Positions 44,331 to 53,165 are shown, numbered from the stretch's first letter. The stretch: 64,000 nt of DNA from GCA-2720865 sp047630275 (GCA_047630275.1 JBLHVN010000002.1:620001-684000), one strand, 5' to 3'. Made by a program: numbers and translations. Notes: generated by a model not told the origin, from the sequence alone.

Positions 44331-44862
44331 ACTAGCCTTTCCATAAACTGGCGTCAGTGATCCCTTAGTGGGAAAACCCTCCAGCTTCATTTACTTTTCG
44401 ATCTATTGGAGAAGCTTCTTAGAAAAAACTGCATTTACTGGTTAAATGGAATAAATTGCCATGAAACCTGTGTTTTATTGTACGGTTATAGGACGTGCCT
44501 CGCGTCAAAACACCCAATTTAGACAAAAATTGGTTAATTTTGACCTCGAGGGCCATTTTTTCGTCCATCATGGTTGACAGCATCAAATGAAAGTTGCTAT
44601 TTCTTCGGACACTAAAGCGAAGCAAGGCATTAGTAGCCACGGGTCAGGAACCATGATTCCTTACCTAAGCTACTGTAATCATTTGCCCTATACGTGAATT
44701 TAAAGGTGTCTTAGAAAATTCTACACGCCACGTTAAATTCATAACAAATGATGCTATAAACGCTCTGAGTTCGCATAAAGAATGAATTGTTTTTGTTTTA
44801 GGGAAACGAAAAAACAAGGGAAAACAAAGTTTAATTACTTTCATCACATAGGGGAAACTAAG
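44331..44862. other. 532-bp gene-free region with a structured element
   Basis: This is the largest gap in the window, between the divergent TPR and PhaR-like genes. No reading frame in it has a ribosome site, a recognised domain or a plausible composition. It contains a three-part hairpin with a T-tract (listed separately) and a TTGACA hexamer at 44574-44579 without a good partner. The rest I could not assign. Confidence 0.6.
44498..44561 (+). ncRNA. Candidate structured RNA or terminator hairpin
   Basis: Three nested stems: CCTCG/CGAGG (44498-44502 with 44547-44551), TCAAAA/TTTTGA (44505-44510 with 44538-44543) and CAATTT/AAATTG (44515-44520 with 44527-44532) around a 6-nt loop. A run of six T follows at 44556-44561. 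All 17 pairs are perfect and the internal loops are small. The T-tract direction fits a rightward transcript, yet no gene ends upstream on that strand, so a small RNA is possible. Confidence 0.4.
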
Positions 44863-45243
44863 ATGAACGAAGTACGAATTATCAAAAGGTACCAAAACCG
44901 TAAGCTGTATGACACTCATCAGTCATGTTACGTAACTCTTGAGGAAATCGCTCAGATTATCCGCGAAGGTCACGAGATTCAAGTAATCGACAACAAGACT
45001 AAGAACGACATCACTTATACTACTCAGATCCAACTTCTTTTTGATCAAGAAAGAAAGTCTCTGAAAGCTGGTGATACTGAACTTCTTAAGCGTGTTATCC
45101 GTTCTGAAGAAGGTACATTTACTGGTTACATCAGATCACTTGAAGGAACTACGGCTCCTGAAGTTGAAACAACTACTGAATTCAAGCCTTTTATGAATAC
45201 AGAAGTTAACGCAACTGTTGAAACTCCAAGTACTTTAAACTAA
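44863..45243 (+). CDS. phaR: PhaR-type regulator (polyhydroxyalkanoate synthesis repressor family)
   Basis: 126 residues. Residues 1-60 match the PHB-accumulation regulator DNA-binding domain (IIKRYQNRKLYDTHQSCYVTLEEIAQIIREGHEIQVIDNKTKNDIT). The following PHB_acc-type region (TTQIQLLFDQERKS) is present but the tail is short and acidic with Thr/Glu runs. ATG 44863 has GGGGA eight bases upstream. No phaC, phaB or phasin gene is nearby, so another target is possible. Only 35 bases separate it from the beta-barrel gene. Confidence 0.85.
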   Translation: MNEVRIIKRYQNRKLYDTHQSCYVTLEEIAQIIREGHEIQVIDNKTKNDITYTTQIQLLFDQERKSLKAGDTELLKRVIRSEEGTFTGYIRSLEGTTAPEVETTTEFKPFMNTEVNATVETPSTLN

Positions 45244-45278
45244 GCTATAGTTTGTACTAACCGTTTCACGGTAGGATT

Positions 45279-45941
45279 ATGAAATTTAATTCTTTAAGAA
45301 ATATACTGGTAGGAACTACATTATTTGTGGTCTCTACCAGTTTTTCGTTTTCTCAGACTAAGATAGAAAAGCTTACTTCTAAAGAAAATGAAAAAAAGGC
45401 AGCTGCGCTTCCTGCAGCAAGCAGCGAATCACCTAGGCCGAAAGGCTCTCTGAATGTTCATTCACTTGGAATTGGACTTGGGCAAACCTCCATTCTAGGA
45501 GACTTTGATGATAACGGTGAAGACAAGATCACTTTTGATATCCTTTATAACTATTCAGCAAGTCACTCTTTTGATCTTCTCGTAGATCTACATTCTCATA
45601 AGCATTCTCATGAAGGTAGATACGTTAGGCTAACAGGACTTGCCACTGGGATAAAAGCAAAGCTTTATAACTTTGATAACTTTGCTCCTTTTGCTGTCGT
45701 AGGATTAGGTTTCTATTCTCCGAAAGTTAAAAGAGTTGTTAATAATGCACTTGTAGAATCTCAATCCAAGGTTGTGTTCGGTTATCATTTTGGTGCTGGT
45801 GGTGATCTTAGATTAAATGACAAATTTACAATTGGTCTTCTGGCGCAATACCATAATCCTTTTGATATTAAACAAGAGCTCGCTCCAGATGTAGAAGGTT
45901 CCTATTTCAAACTCCTCATCACAGGCTTTTTCCACTTCTAG
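45279..45941 (+). CDS. Outer-membrane beta-barrel protein
   Basis: 220 residues. A signal peptide (LRNILVGTTLFVVSTSFSFS) is followed by a Pro/Ser linker and a barrel of eight or so alternating strands (NVHSLGIGLGQTSILGDFD, HSFDLLVDLHSHKH, FAPFAVVGLGFYSPK, KFTIGLLAQYHNP) ending in LLITGFFHF with a C-terminal Phe, the usual outer-membrane signature. It resembles OmpW/OprF-type small barrels. The last about 40 bases overlap the ATG-less frame of the ArsA-type ATPase. Confidence 0.82.
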   Translation: MKFNSLRNILVGTTLFVVSTSFSFSQTKIEKLTSKENEKKAAALPAASSESPRPKGSLNVHSLGIGLGQTSILGDFDDNGEDKITFDILYNYSASHSFDLLVDLHSHKHSHEGRYVRLTGLATGIKAKLYNFDNFAPFAVVGLGFYSPKVKRVVNNALVESQSKVVFGYHFGAGGDLRLNDKFTIGLLAQYHNPFDIKQELAPDVEGSYFKLLITGFFHF

Positions 45942-46764
45942 TACGGATCTGCCTTCAAGATTATATGTCGTAACAGGTAAAGGCGGAGTTGGTAAAACAA
46001 CTCTGGCCATGGCCTTAACTAAAACCTTGAAAGAGCAAGGAATCAAAGCTGAGTACAATAGCTTTGATGTCTCCCCGAGATTTGAAACCTTAACAGCTCT
46101 GGGTATTCCTCATTTTGAACTCTTTTTAGAGCAATCAATGAAAGAATACATGGGAAGAAAACTAAAGAGTGAGATGGTAGCAGGTTGGATCATGAAGACT
46201 CCCTTCTTCAGTTCACTTTTTAATATGCTTCCCGCTCTCAGCCAAATGATCCTTCTAGGTCATATTATTGATAAACTCAATGCAGATCCTAGTTTGCATA
46301 TTGTCATTGATGCTCCCGCTTCAGGACATTGCTTAACCTTATTTCAATCAACACATAACTTTAAAGATATGTTTAAAGATGGCCTATTGGTTGAAGATAT
46401 AAATAAGATGCATGCATTTCTCCATACTCCAGGAAATTTAGAAATCTGGATTACAACTCTTCCTTCACGTATGGCCATTCAAGAAGGCGCCGAGCTTGGA
46501 GAAAAACTCTCTTCTATGAATATCGATAATATTAAGTTTCTTGCTAATGGCAATTTGAGTCAGGTTCCTTATATAAAGAACAAAGATGCTGAACTTCCAG
46601 AGTTTTTAAGGCAGAAAGTGACAATGGAAGACGAAGCTCTTAGTGATATCTCTGATCTAACAGACTCTAAGATTGGGGTGTTACCCTACTTCACTGATAT
46701 AAAGTTTGAAAATATTGTGAACTCCGCAAATAAGTACCTTCAAGGTGATTTTAAATGGAGTTAA
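45904..46764 (+). CDS. ArsA/Get3-type ATPase, first of a pair, non-canonical start
   Basis: Anion-transport/tail-anchor type deviant Walker A ATPase: GKGGVGKTTLAMAL, an A-loop-like SFDVSPRFETLTALG, and Walker B/switch VIDAPASGHCLTLF. The P-loop starts at 45976, but the first ATG (46009) falls inside it, and the open frame back to 45895 has no ATG, GTG or TTG. An ATT at 45904 follows AAGG by five bases (286 residues); a CTG at 45949, eight bases after the barrel stop, gives 271 residues but has no ribosome site. I give the ATT as start, with the end firm and the start uncertain. The next ArsA-type gene overlaps by ten bases. Confidence 0.75.
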   Translation: MSNSSSQAFSTSSTDLPSRLYVVTGKGGVGKTTLAMALTKTLKEQGIKAEYNSFDVSPRFETLTALGIPHFELFLEQSMKEYMGRKLKSEMVAGWIMKTPFFSSLFNMLPALSQMILLGHIIDKLNADPSLHIVIDAPASGHCLTLFQSTHNFKDMFKDGLLVEDINKMHAFLHTPGNLEIWITTLPSRMAIQEGAELGEKLSSMNIDNIKFLANGNLSQVPYIKNKDAELPEFLRQKVTMEDEALSDISDLTDSKIGVLPYFTDIKFENIVNSANKYLQGDFKWS

Positions 46765-47813
46765 ACAATAAGAAGATAGAGATCTTTTGTGGAACTGGCG
46801 GAGTTGGAAAGACGACTCTAGCTACTTCTAGGGCCATTCATCTTGCCAAGATCGGACGAAAGGTTCTTCTCATCACTATTGACCCAGCCAAAAGGTTAAA
46901 ACAAATCTTAAACTTGAGTGATGATGATTCTGGTGAAGTTCAAGAGGTTCCCTGTGATGTCTTTGAAAAAGAACTCGGGGAATTTAAAGGCTCACTTCAT
47001 GCCTTACTAATGTCCCCAAGCCATACTCTCAAAAGAATGGGTGAAAAAAGTAATTCGATCAAAGACTTAGACAACCCTATCTTGAAGATTCTGACACGGC
47101 CTCATGGGGGTATGAATGAAATCATGGCCACCATTGAAGTTCAAAGCCGAATTTCGGAGGGAGAATTTGATGTCATTATCCTAGACACTCCACCCGGAAA
47201 GCATTTTATGGATTTCTTAAATGCTAGCCAGAAGATCAATCAGTTCTTCGATAAGACATTTGTGGAGATCTTTAAATATCTTGGGAAAAGCATTGCTAGT
47301 GGAATAGAGAAGGAGAAGAGCATCTTTGGAAAACTCGTCTCTAGTGGAGTTAAAAAGCTTCTTTCATACTTAGAAAAGGTAACGGGTGCTGAATTTGTTG
47401 ATGTCTTTGTAGATGCCGTTGCAGCACTTTATAAAAACCGAGAATCCTTCTTGGCAGCTCTTACTTTTCAAGAAAAACTTCGGCAGCAAAACTTCTCCAA
47501 CTGGTTCCTTGTAACCTCCGTTGAACAGCATAAGATTGGTGAAGCTAAAGAGTTAAAAGACGAAGCCATTGAATTTATGCATAGCGACAACTTTCTTGCC
47601 ATTAACAAATGCCTTGCCCCCTATATCGACAACTGGGAAGAGAGTAATCCTGACGGACAAATTCTTCGTAACTCTATGCTAGAGAGAGAAAATGAGTTAA
47701 AAAGCTTTGCGAAGACGAACTTTAAAACAATCTTGGAATTTCCAGAGGTTCTAGGCCCTTCCCCCCTTGAGCATGTCATCATGCTCGCTAAGAACTGGGA
47801 AAAAACGCTTTAG
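46755..47813 (+). CDS. ArsA/Get3-type ATPase, second of a pair
   Basis: 352 residues. Deviant Walker A GTGGVGKTTLATSRA, followed by the LLITIDPAKRLKQIL switch and Walker B VIILDTPPGKHFMDFLNAS. Paired ArsA-type ATPases are common in deltaproteobacteria-like groups; the function is unclear and no arsenic genes (arsB, arsC, arsR) are here, so arsenite export is unlikely. The start overlaps the preceding ATPase by ten bases, implying equimolar products that may dimerise. Confidence 0.9.
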   Translation: MELNNKKIEIFCGTGGVGKTTLATSRAIHLAKIGRKVLLITIDPAKRLKQILNLSDDDSGEVQEVPCDVFEKELGEFKGSLHALLMSPSHTLKRMGEKSNSIKDLDNPILKILTRPHGGMNEIMATIEVQSRISEGEFDVIILDTPPGKHFMDFLNASQKINQFFDKTFVEIFKYLGKSIASGIEKEKSIFGKLVSSGVKKLLSYLEKVTGAEFVDVFVDAVAALYKNRESFLAALTFQEKLRQQNFSNWFLVTSVEQHKIGEAKELKDEAIEFMHSDNFLAINKCLAPYIDNWEESNPDGQILRNSMLERENELKSFAKTNFKTILEFPEVLGPSPLEHVIMLAKNWEKTL

Positions 47814-47841
47814 ATTCCTCCATTTCCAGAGAGGAATTATT

Positions 47842-49224
47842 ATGTTGAAAGGAACTAAAGCAAACGTACTTGATGCCATCGGTGGAACACCAATTGTTAA
47901 GTTGAACGTTGTCACTAAAGATGTCGAATCAGAGATCTATGTAAAGCTAGAATACATGAACCCGGGTGGATCAACTAAAGACCGCATCGGCGCTTACATG
48001 CTTGATCAAGCTGTCAAAGAAGGAAAACTAAAGCCAGGTGGAACAATCATCGAAGGTACTTCCGGTAATACTGGAGTAGGTCTTGCGATGTGGGCCACAG
48101 TTCATAATTACAAATGCATCTTTGTCATGGCCGATAAGCAGTCAAAGGAAAAAGTTGATAACCTGCGTGCCTTTGGTGCAAAAGTTATTGTTTGCCCAAC
48201 GGCCGTTGAACCTGAAGACCCAAGGTCTTATTACTCAGTCTCTAAAAGACTTAGTGAAACGATTCCTAATTCATTTTACGTCAATCAATATGACAACCTC
48301 CATAACAGAAACACTCACTACACTTGGACAGCTCCAGAGATGTGGGAACAAACTGGCGGAGAATTTGATACCTTTATGGCGACAGTCGGAACTGGTGGGA
48401 CTATCACTGGTTGTGGAATGTACTTTAAAGAAAAAGACCCAACGAAAAAGATTGTTGGAATCGACTGTGAAGGGTCAATTGTAAAAGAATTCGCCGAGAC
48501 TGGTAAGATGGGCAAAGCATACTCTTACGTATTAGAAGGCGTTGGCGAAGACTTTATTCCAGAGAATTATGACTTTAATAAGATCGATTCTTGGGAAATG
48601 GTTGGCGACAAAGAAAGTTTTCTTATGACGAGAGCTCTCCTTAAAAAAGAAGGGATCTACGCAGGGGGTTCTGCAGGAGCCGCAATCTGCGGGGCCATCA
48701 AATATGCCAAGAAGCTAGATAAGCCTGAAAAGATCCTTGTGCTTCTTCATGATTCAGGAAATAGATACGCTTCAAAGATTTATAACGACGATTGGATGAG
48801 TGATAATAATTACAACGATCCAAGTTTTAATGTCATGGTCTCTGAAGCACTTGCTGACCTTGGAAAAGACAAGCAAACCATCTTTACCCTTAAAGACACC
48901 AATACTATTGGGGATGCCGTTAAGATGATGGAAGAAAAAGGAATCAGCCAGATACCTGTCTATGGTGAAGAGTCTGTCGTTGGAATGGTTCAAGAAAAGA
49001 ACCTATTGAGACCTGTCTTCAGTGGCGACTTTGCTTTAACTGATAATATTTCATTAGCCTATAGCAATAAATTTAAAGTGATCGATAGTGGCGAGCTTCT
49101 CTCAACTGTGACTGATGCTCTTCTTAATAAAGAAGTCGTTCTTGTTACTGAAAATGGAAAAGTAATCAATATCATGACTGATATCGACATCCTTCAGTAT
49201 ATTTCACAAAAAGGAAGCTTCTAA
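47842..49224 (+). CDS. Cystathionine beta-synthase with C-terminal CBS domain pair
   Basis: 460 residues. PLP fold type II: PGGSTKDR (Lys 46), SGNTGVGLAMWA, GTGGTITGCG and AGGSAGAAICGA. Residues about 340-460 contain two CBS-domain repeats (DAVKMMEEKGISQIPVYGEESVVGMV ... DIDIL), as in eukaryote-type CBS regulated by S-adenosylmethionine. It condenses homocysteine and serine. ATG 47842 has GAGAGGA; about 28 bases separate it from the ArsA gene. It forms a reverse-transsulfuration pair with the following lyase. Confidence 0.93.
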   Translation: MLKGTKANVLDAIGGTPIVKLNVVTKDVESEIYVKLEYMNPGGSTKDRIGAYMLDQAVKEGKLKPGGTIIEGTSGNTGVGLAMWATVHNYKCIFVMADKQSKEKVDNLRAFGAKVIVCPTAVEPEDPRSYYSVSKRLSETIPNSFYVNQYDNLHNRNTHYTWTAPEMWEQTGGEFDTFMATVGTGGTITGCGMYFKEKDPTKKIVGIDCEGSIVKEFAETGKMGKAYSYVLEGVGEDFIPENYDFNKIDSWEMVGDKESFLMTRALLKKEGIYAGGSAGAAICGAIKYAKKLDKPEKILVLLHDSGNRYASKIYNDDWMSDNNYNDPSFNVMVSEALADLGKDKQTIFTLKDTNTIGDAVKMMEEKGISQIPVYGEESVVGMVQEKNLLRPVFSGDFALTDNISLAYSNKFKVIDSGELLSTVTDALLNKEVVLVTENGKVINIMTDIDILQYISQKGSF

Positions 49225-50393
49225 TTAAAAGCTCTGAAATAAAGAAACTCGATATTTCGACTAAGGTTATTCATGCTGGTGGCGAGCCTGACAAAGAAAC
49301 AGGCGCCATCATGCCACCGATCTTCCAAACGACAACCTTTGTGCAATCCTCACCAGGAAAACACAAAGGTTATGAGTACACGAGAAGTCATAACCCAACT
49401 CGAACAAGACTCGAGGAAAACCTAGCTTCACTTGAAGATGCAAAATATGCTCTGGCTATGTCTTCGGGAATGTCAGTTGCCGCCCTAACCTTAAAGAGCT
49501 TTGAAGAGGGCTCAACTATCGTTTGCGGTGATGATGTCTATGGTGGAACCTATAGGCTTTTTACTACTGTTTTAAATAAATCCTATAATTTTATCTTTAT
49601 CAACACTACCGATTCAAGATTGGTGGAGCAAACTCTTAAAGAACATCAGCCCGCCTTACTTTGGCTTGAGACTCCAACGAATCCACTTCTGAAGATTACA
49701 GATATTAAAAAGACATCAAAAATTGCTTCGAGATATGGAACTCTTGTTATGGTGGATAACACCTTCATGAGTCCTATCTTTCAAAACCCACTAAACCTCG
49801 GCGCAGACTTTGTTATGCATTCGATGACCAAGTATATCAACGGTCATAGTGATGTTGTCGGTGGCTGCCTAATGACAAATTCGAAGAAATGGTACGACAA
49901 GATTTGGTATCTACAAAATTCAATCGGTCCTTCTCAGTCACCCTTTGATTCTTGGTTGGTTCTCCGTGGAATTAAAACCCTATCGATAAGAATGAAAGAG
50001 CACCAAAGAAATGCTTTAAAGGTAGCTAAGTTTCTTGAAGCTCATAAGCAAGTTCAAAGCGTAATCTACCCAGGTCTTAAGTCTCACCCACATCATAGCC
50101 TTGCTAAAAAACAGATGAGTGGTTTTGGTGGAATGATTACTTTTTTTCTAAAAGGTTCTCTTAAAGACAGCAAGAAGTTTCTCTCAACAGTTAAGATCTT
50201 TGCCCTAGCTGAAAGTCTAGGTGGAGTAGAAAGCCTAATAGAGCATCCGGCTATTATGACTCACGCTTCAATTCCTAAGAAAGTAAGAGAAAAAATAGGA
50301 ATTACAGATAACCTCATCAGACTTTCTGTAGGAATTGAACATATTGATGATTTAATCTCTGACCTTGAAAAAGCATTCAAGGCCATCAAATAA
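49224..50393 (+). CDS. Cystathionine gamma-lyase/synthase family PLP enzyme, non-canonical start
   Basis: Cys/Met-metabolism PLP enzyme: N-terminal LDISTKVIHAGGEPDKETGAIMPPIFQTTTF, YEYTRSHNPTR, substrate loop LALAMSSGMSVA, and PLP Lys in HSMTKYINGHSD. The paired cbs upstream suggests the gamma-lyase (cystathionine to cysteine). The first ATG (49311) removes the conserved start LDISTKVIHAG. No ATG, GTG or TTG exists in the open frame back to 49182. ATT 49224 overlaps the cbs stop (TAATT) and has AAGGA eight bases upstream, giving 389 residues, the usual length. I annotate that start as probable. The gene ends beside the convergent secreted-protein gene. Confidence 0.88.
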   Translation: MKSSEIKKLDISTKVIHAGGEPDKETGAIMPPIFQTTTFVQSSPGKHKGYEYTRSHNPTRTRLEENLASLEDAKYALAMSSGMSVAALTLKSFEEGSTIVCGDDVYGGTYRLFTTVLNKSYNFIFINTTDSRLVEQTLKEHQPALLWLETPTNPLLKITDIKKTSKIASRYGTLVMVDNTFMSPIFQNPLNLGADFVMHSMTKYINGHSDVVGGCLMTNSKKWYDKIWYLQNSIGPSQSPFDSWLVLRGIKTLSIRMKEHQRNALKVAKFLEAHKQVQSVIYPGLKSHPHHSLAKKQMSGFGGMITFFLKGSLKDSKKFLSTVKIFALAESLGGVESLIEHPAIMTHASIPKKVREKIGITDNLIRLSVGIEHIDDLISDLEKAFKAIK

Positions 50394-51023
50394 CTAGAAT
50401 GATCCGGTCTGTCCCTTACTCTCTGGAGGAGTAGGATCTACTGCTGGTCCGCCTTCAAAAGGCTCTGGAGTAGCTTCAGCTGATGGAGCTTCCTTCTCGA
50501 TCACAACTTCACGTATCATTTTTTTAGGCTGAGCATAACGGCTATAAATCCTATCGCTATCTAGGTACCCTCTTAGAAGCTGGTACGAACAATAGATCTT
50601 TCCATGATCAGTAGAGATATTTTCTTTTTCTCCTGGAGCAAAAATAAGACCATCATCTTGAACAACTTCTTTGATACTCTTTAAAGCGTCACAAAAATCA
50701 GCGGACTTCTTATTAGGGCATGGACCTTTCTTCTTTAAAACTTCAACACCTTTAACTCCAGATTTGATATGGACTGGCTCTCTACAAACATCAACCTTCC
50801 ATTCATTCTTCACAAATTTAAATTTGTCATGTTTAACAATCATCTCGCATTTATCTTTAACGATAGAGAGGGAAACCTTTGCTAAACCAAAAGTGCGTTT
50901 GTCTTTGTGAGTTACTTTTAATTCAAAGCTAGAATCTAAGCATTCCTTCTCCGTAAAATTGGCTAAAGAAGCACTCGAAAAGATGAGAGATAAAATTAAT
51001 AAATTAAACTTCGATAATAACAT
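50394..51023 (-). CDS. Secreted protein of unknown function
   Basis: 209 residues with a signal peptide (MLLSKFNLLILSLIFSSASLA). The mature protein has five or six Cys, probably disulfide-bonded, and a Pro/Glu-rich C-terminus ending FEGGPAVDPTPPESKGQTGSF. Not recognised. GAGG is placed before the ATG at 51023. The 5' end overlaps the 3' end of the PP2C-like gene by 20 bases, so the two are in one leftward unit. Confidence 0.7.
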   Translation of the reverse strand: MLLSKFNLLILSLIFSSASLANFTEKECLDSSFELKVTHKDKRTFGLAKVSLSIVKDKCEMIVKHDKFKFVKNEWKVDVCREPVHIKSGVKGVEVLKKKGPCPNKKSADFCDALKSIKEVVQDDGLIFAPGEKENISTDHGKIYCSYQLLRGYLDSDRIYSRYAQPKKMIREVVIEKEAPSAEATPEPFEGGPAVDPTPPESKGQTGSF

Positions 51024-52158
51024 TTTTGTCTACCTCTAGATAAATGACAGATGCATCAAATTGCAAAAAGTCTGATTCTCTTTTTTTCTTTAATTGAAAA
51101 TATACTTCGTTTAACAACTCTCTTGGTCCAAGAGGAAGTCTTTCTTTTACAAAATCTTCATACTTCTTACTATCCATGAAGCCACCACAGTTTTTTCTCA
51201 CCCCAGGGCTTGAGATCACTAACCTTTCTCCTCTTTCGAGATCAAAACTAAACTCTGCTTGATCTAGGAACTCTTTACTTAAAGGTATTTCATTTGATGA
51301 AAGAAAATGCCCTTTAGATGAGATCAATTCGGTCTTTCCAAATTGAAAACCTTCTATCTTCATTTTACTAAGATCTATCTTAGCCACTAAGATCTGAAGT
51401 GAGTCTGAATTCTTGGTATCTAAGAGTTCAAGATCCTTTAGTTCTGCAGAGAGTTCATTAACAAAGCTTTTTATTCTCGTAAGACCAAAGGTTTGATAGG
51501 CCCTAAGCTTTTCAAAGTGAGAGAGGATAATGCTAGAAGCGACATAACTTGAAGTATTAGTTAGAAGGAGTAAAACTTCTTGCTCTCCTTTAACGATATC
51601 AAAGAATTCACCTCCAGCACCTTCGCCAGCTGCAAACTTTGATAATATTTGAACGCCTTTAAAATTATCATTCTTCATAGGAACGACTTTCTCATGGAGC
51701 CGCTTTACCCTCTGAAGCTCCTCAAGAGAGAATTGAATCATATCATTCAAGCTCTCACCGACTTCAGCCAAGTCCTTCCGACCTATTTCACTTTTAGTTT
51801 CTAAAGCACTCCTTAATAAAGGAATATGAAACCTAAAGTCTCTAGAAGTATCAATAGGACAGATCAGGCTTGAGTCTCTTTCTAAGTAAGAAATAAATTC
51901 TGAGTCATGCCCCTGCTTATTATCATAGATTATATAATGCCCTAGCTTTAGAACATCCAATAACTCTTCGGTTTCTCTTGTTAGAGGCCATTTAAAAAAG
52001 ACCCATTGTTCAGAGAGACTATGATTAGTAGGAGAAGAAATAAAATCTTCGAGGTCATGTCTTTGAAAGTCCGCCTTTAACTGATCGGCCATCTTCTCGA
52101 TGTACGCAGCAGCGTCTCCCTCTTCCATTCCTTTAGATATAAAAATTAGCTTTTTCAC
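51004..52158 (-). CDS. SpoIIE/RsbU-like PP2C domain protein lacking metal-binding Asp residues
   Basis: 384 residues. The C-terminal half (about 165-380) shows the PP2C/SpoIIE layout: KFAAGEGAGGEFFDI, LLLLTNTSSYVASSIILSHFEKL (normally LLLGDVSGHGxxAAL), KGHFLSSNEIPL and ERLVISSPGVRKN (normally LLxYTDGVTE). Each metal ligand Asp is replaced (GGD to GGE, GD to TN, TDG to SPG), so phosphatase activity is doubtful. The N-terminal 160 residues are unrecognised. Start GTG 52158 has GGAAAA upstream. It overlaps the secreted protein gene by 20 bases. Confidence 0.68.
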   Translation of the reverse strand: MKKLIFISKGMEEGDAAAYIEKMADQLKADFQRHDLEDFISSPTNHSLSEQWVFFKWPLTRETEELLDVLKLGHYIIYDNKQGHDSEFISYLERDSSLICPIDTSRDFRFHIPLLRSALETKSEIGRKDLAEVGESLNDMIQFSLEELQRVKRLHEKVVPMKNDNFKGVQILSKFAAGEGAGGEFFDIVKGEQEVLLLLTNTSSYVASSIILSHFEKLRAYQTFGLTRIKSFVNELSAELKDLELLDTKNSDSLQILVAKIDLSKMKIEGFQFGKTELISSKGHFLSSNEIPLSKEFLDQAEFSFDLERGERLVISSPGVRKNCGGFMDSKKYEDFVKERLPLGPRELLNEVYFQLKKKRESDFLQFDASVIYLEVDKNVIIEV

Positions 52159-52398
52159 GTTTTCCTATACTACAGGCCCCATGCTATTTTGAACAGTTAT
52201 GGACTCAAAGATTCCAATTACTTAAGTAAAATGCCCTAGGATAGTGGCAGTTGCCTCTCCATCACAGTTTTTGACAACTAATCGTAATTACAAGAACGAC
52301 CCCCTTGAATCTAAAGAATTAACCCATAAATGCCGAAAAGAACCTGTTAGTCCTTTAAAATAGAGGAAGAACAATAACCGACTATTTGGGTTAGCTAT

Positions 52399-53133
52399 AT
52401 GAAAAAAAATGAAAAAGAAACAAATGTACTTCCTATTGCTGAAGCTAGGGCCGAACAAAAAGCCAAAGCCCTTGCTAAAGAAATCAAGGAACTAAAGTCA
52501 CAGCAAAAGAAAGTTTGTGAACAGGCCGTAAGGTCTATCCTTCAAGCACTTGATTGTAAGGATCATTATACTTTTGGACATAGCTTAAGGGTGACACATT
52601 TTACCTTAAAACTAGGGGAAGAGATGGGCTTTGATGAAGACACTCTCTATGACCTCGAGATGTCTGCTCTTTTTCATGATATTGGAAAGATTGCTGTACC
52701 TGATGCAGTACTTTTAAAACCAGCTAGGCTAGATGACGAAGAGTTCCTACAAATGAAACAACATCCTTCAAAATCTGCAGAGATTCTAGAAGGATTTGAA
52801 CCATTTGAAGAAGTAGCTAAGAATGCTAAACACCACCATGAAAGATATGATGGCCGCGGTTATCCCGATGGGCTAAAGGGCGAAGATATTCCACTCTTCT
52901 CTAGAATGATATTGATTGCTGATACATTTGACGCCATGACTTCTACAAGACCTTATAGAAAAGGTCTTCCCTATGAAGTTGCTTTTGCCGAACTTGATGA
53001 ATTTGCAGGCTCGCAGTTTGATCCTGAATTAGTAGAGAAGTTCATTAAAGCTTTGACTAAGGATAGAGCAGATAAATCAGACACTTTCTCTCTAAAGATT
53101 ATTGCTGGCGAGTTCAAAAAAGACGCTGCCTAA
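52399..53133 (+). CDS. HD-GYP domain phosphodiesterase
   Basis: 244 residues, mostly one intact HD-GYP domain: HSLRVTHFTLKLGEEMG, FHDIGKIAVPDAVLLKP, KQHPSKSAEIL, HHERYDGRGYPDGLKGEDIP and ADTFDAMTSTRPYR. All metal ligands and the GYP motif are present, so it is probably an active c-di-GMP (or related) hydrolase in the cytoplasm. The N-terminal 40 residues are basic and coiled. No sensor domain is attached, so partner proteins may control it. Confidence 0.92.
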   Translation: MKKNEKETNVLPIAEARAEQKAKALAKEIKELKSQQKKVCEQAVRSILQALDCKDHYTFGHSLRVTHFTLKLGEEMGFDEDTLYDLEMSALFHDIGKIAVPDAVLLKPARLDDEEFLQMKQHPSKSAEILEGFEPFEEVAKNAKHHHERYDGRGYPDGLKGEDIPLFSRMILIADTFDAMTSTRPYRKGLPYEVAFAELDEFAGSQFDPELVEKFIKALTKDRADKSDTFSLKIIAGEFKKDAA

Positions 53134-53165
53134 TCATTCCTAAATAACGATTAATAAGGCATACT

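Noticed and set aside
44419..44919. Short reading frames on the reverse strand in the 44.3-44.9 kb gap
   Set aside because: No ribosome sites, no domain, atypical composition, and one overlaps the PhaR-like gene.
45904..47813. Arsenite pump call for the ArsA-type pair
   Set aside because: No arsB, arsC or arsR nearby and the pair lies in a sulfur-metabolism run.
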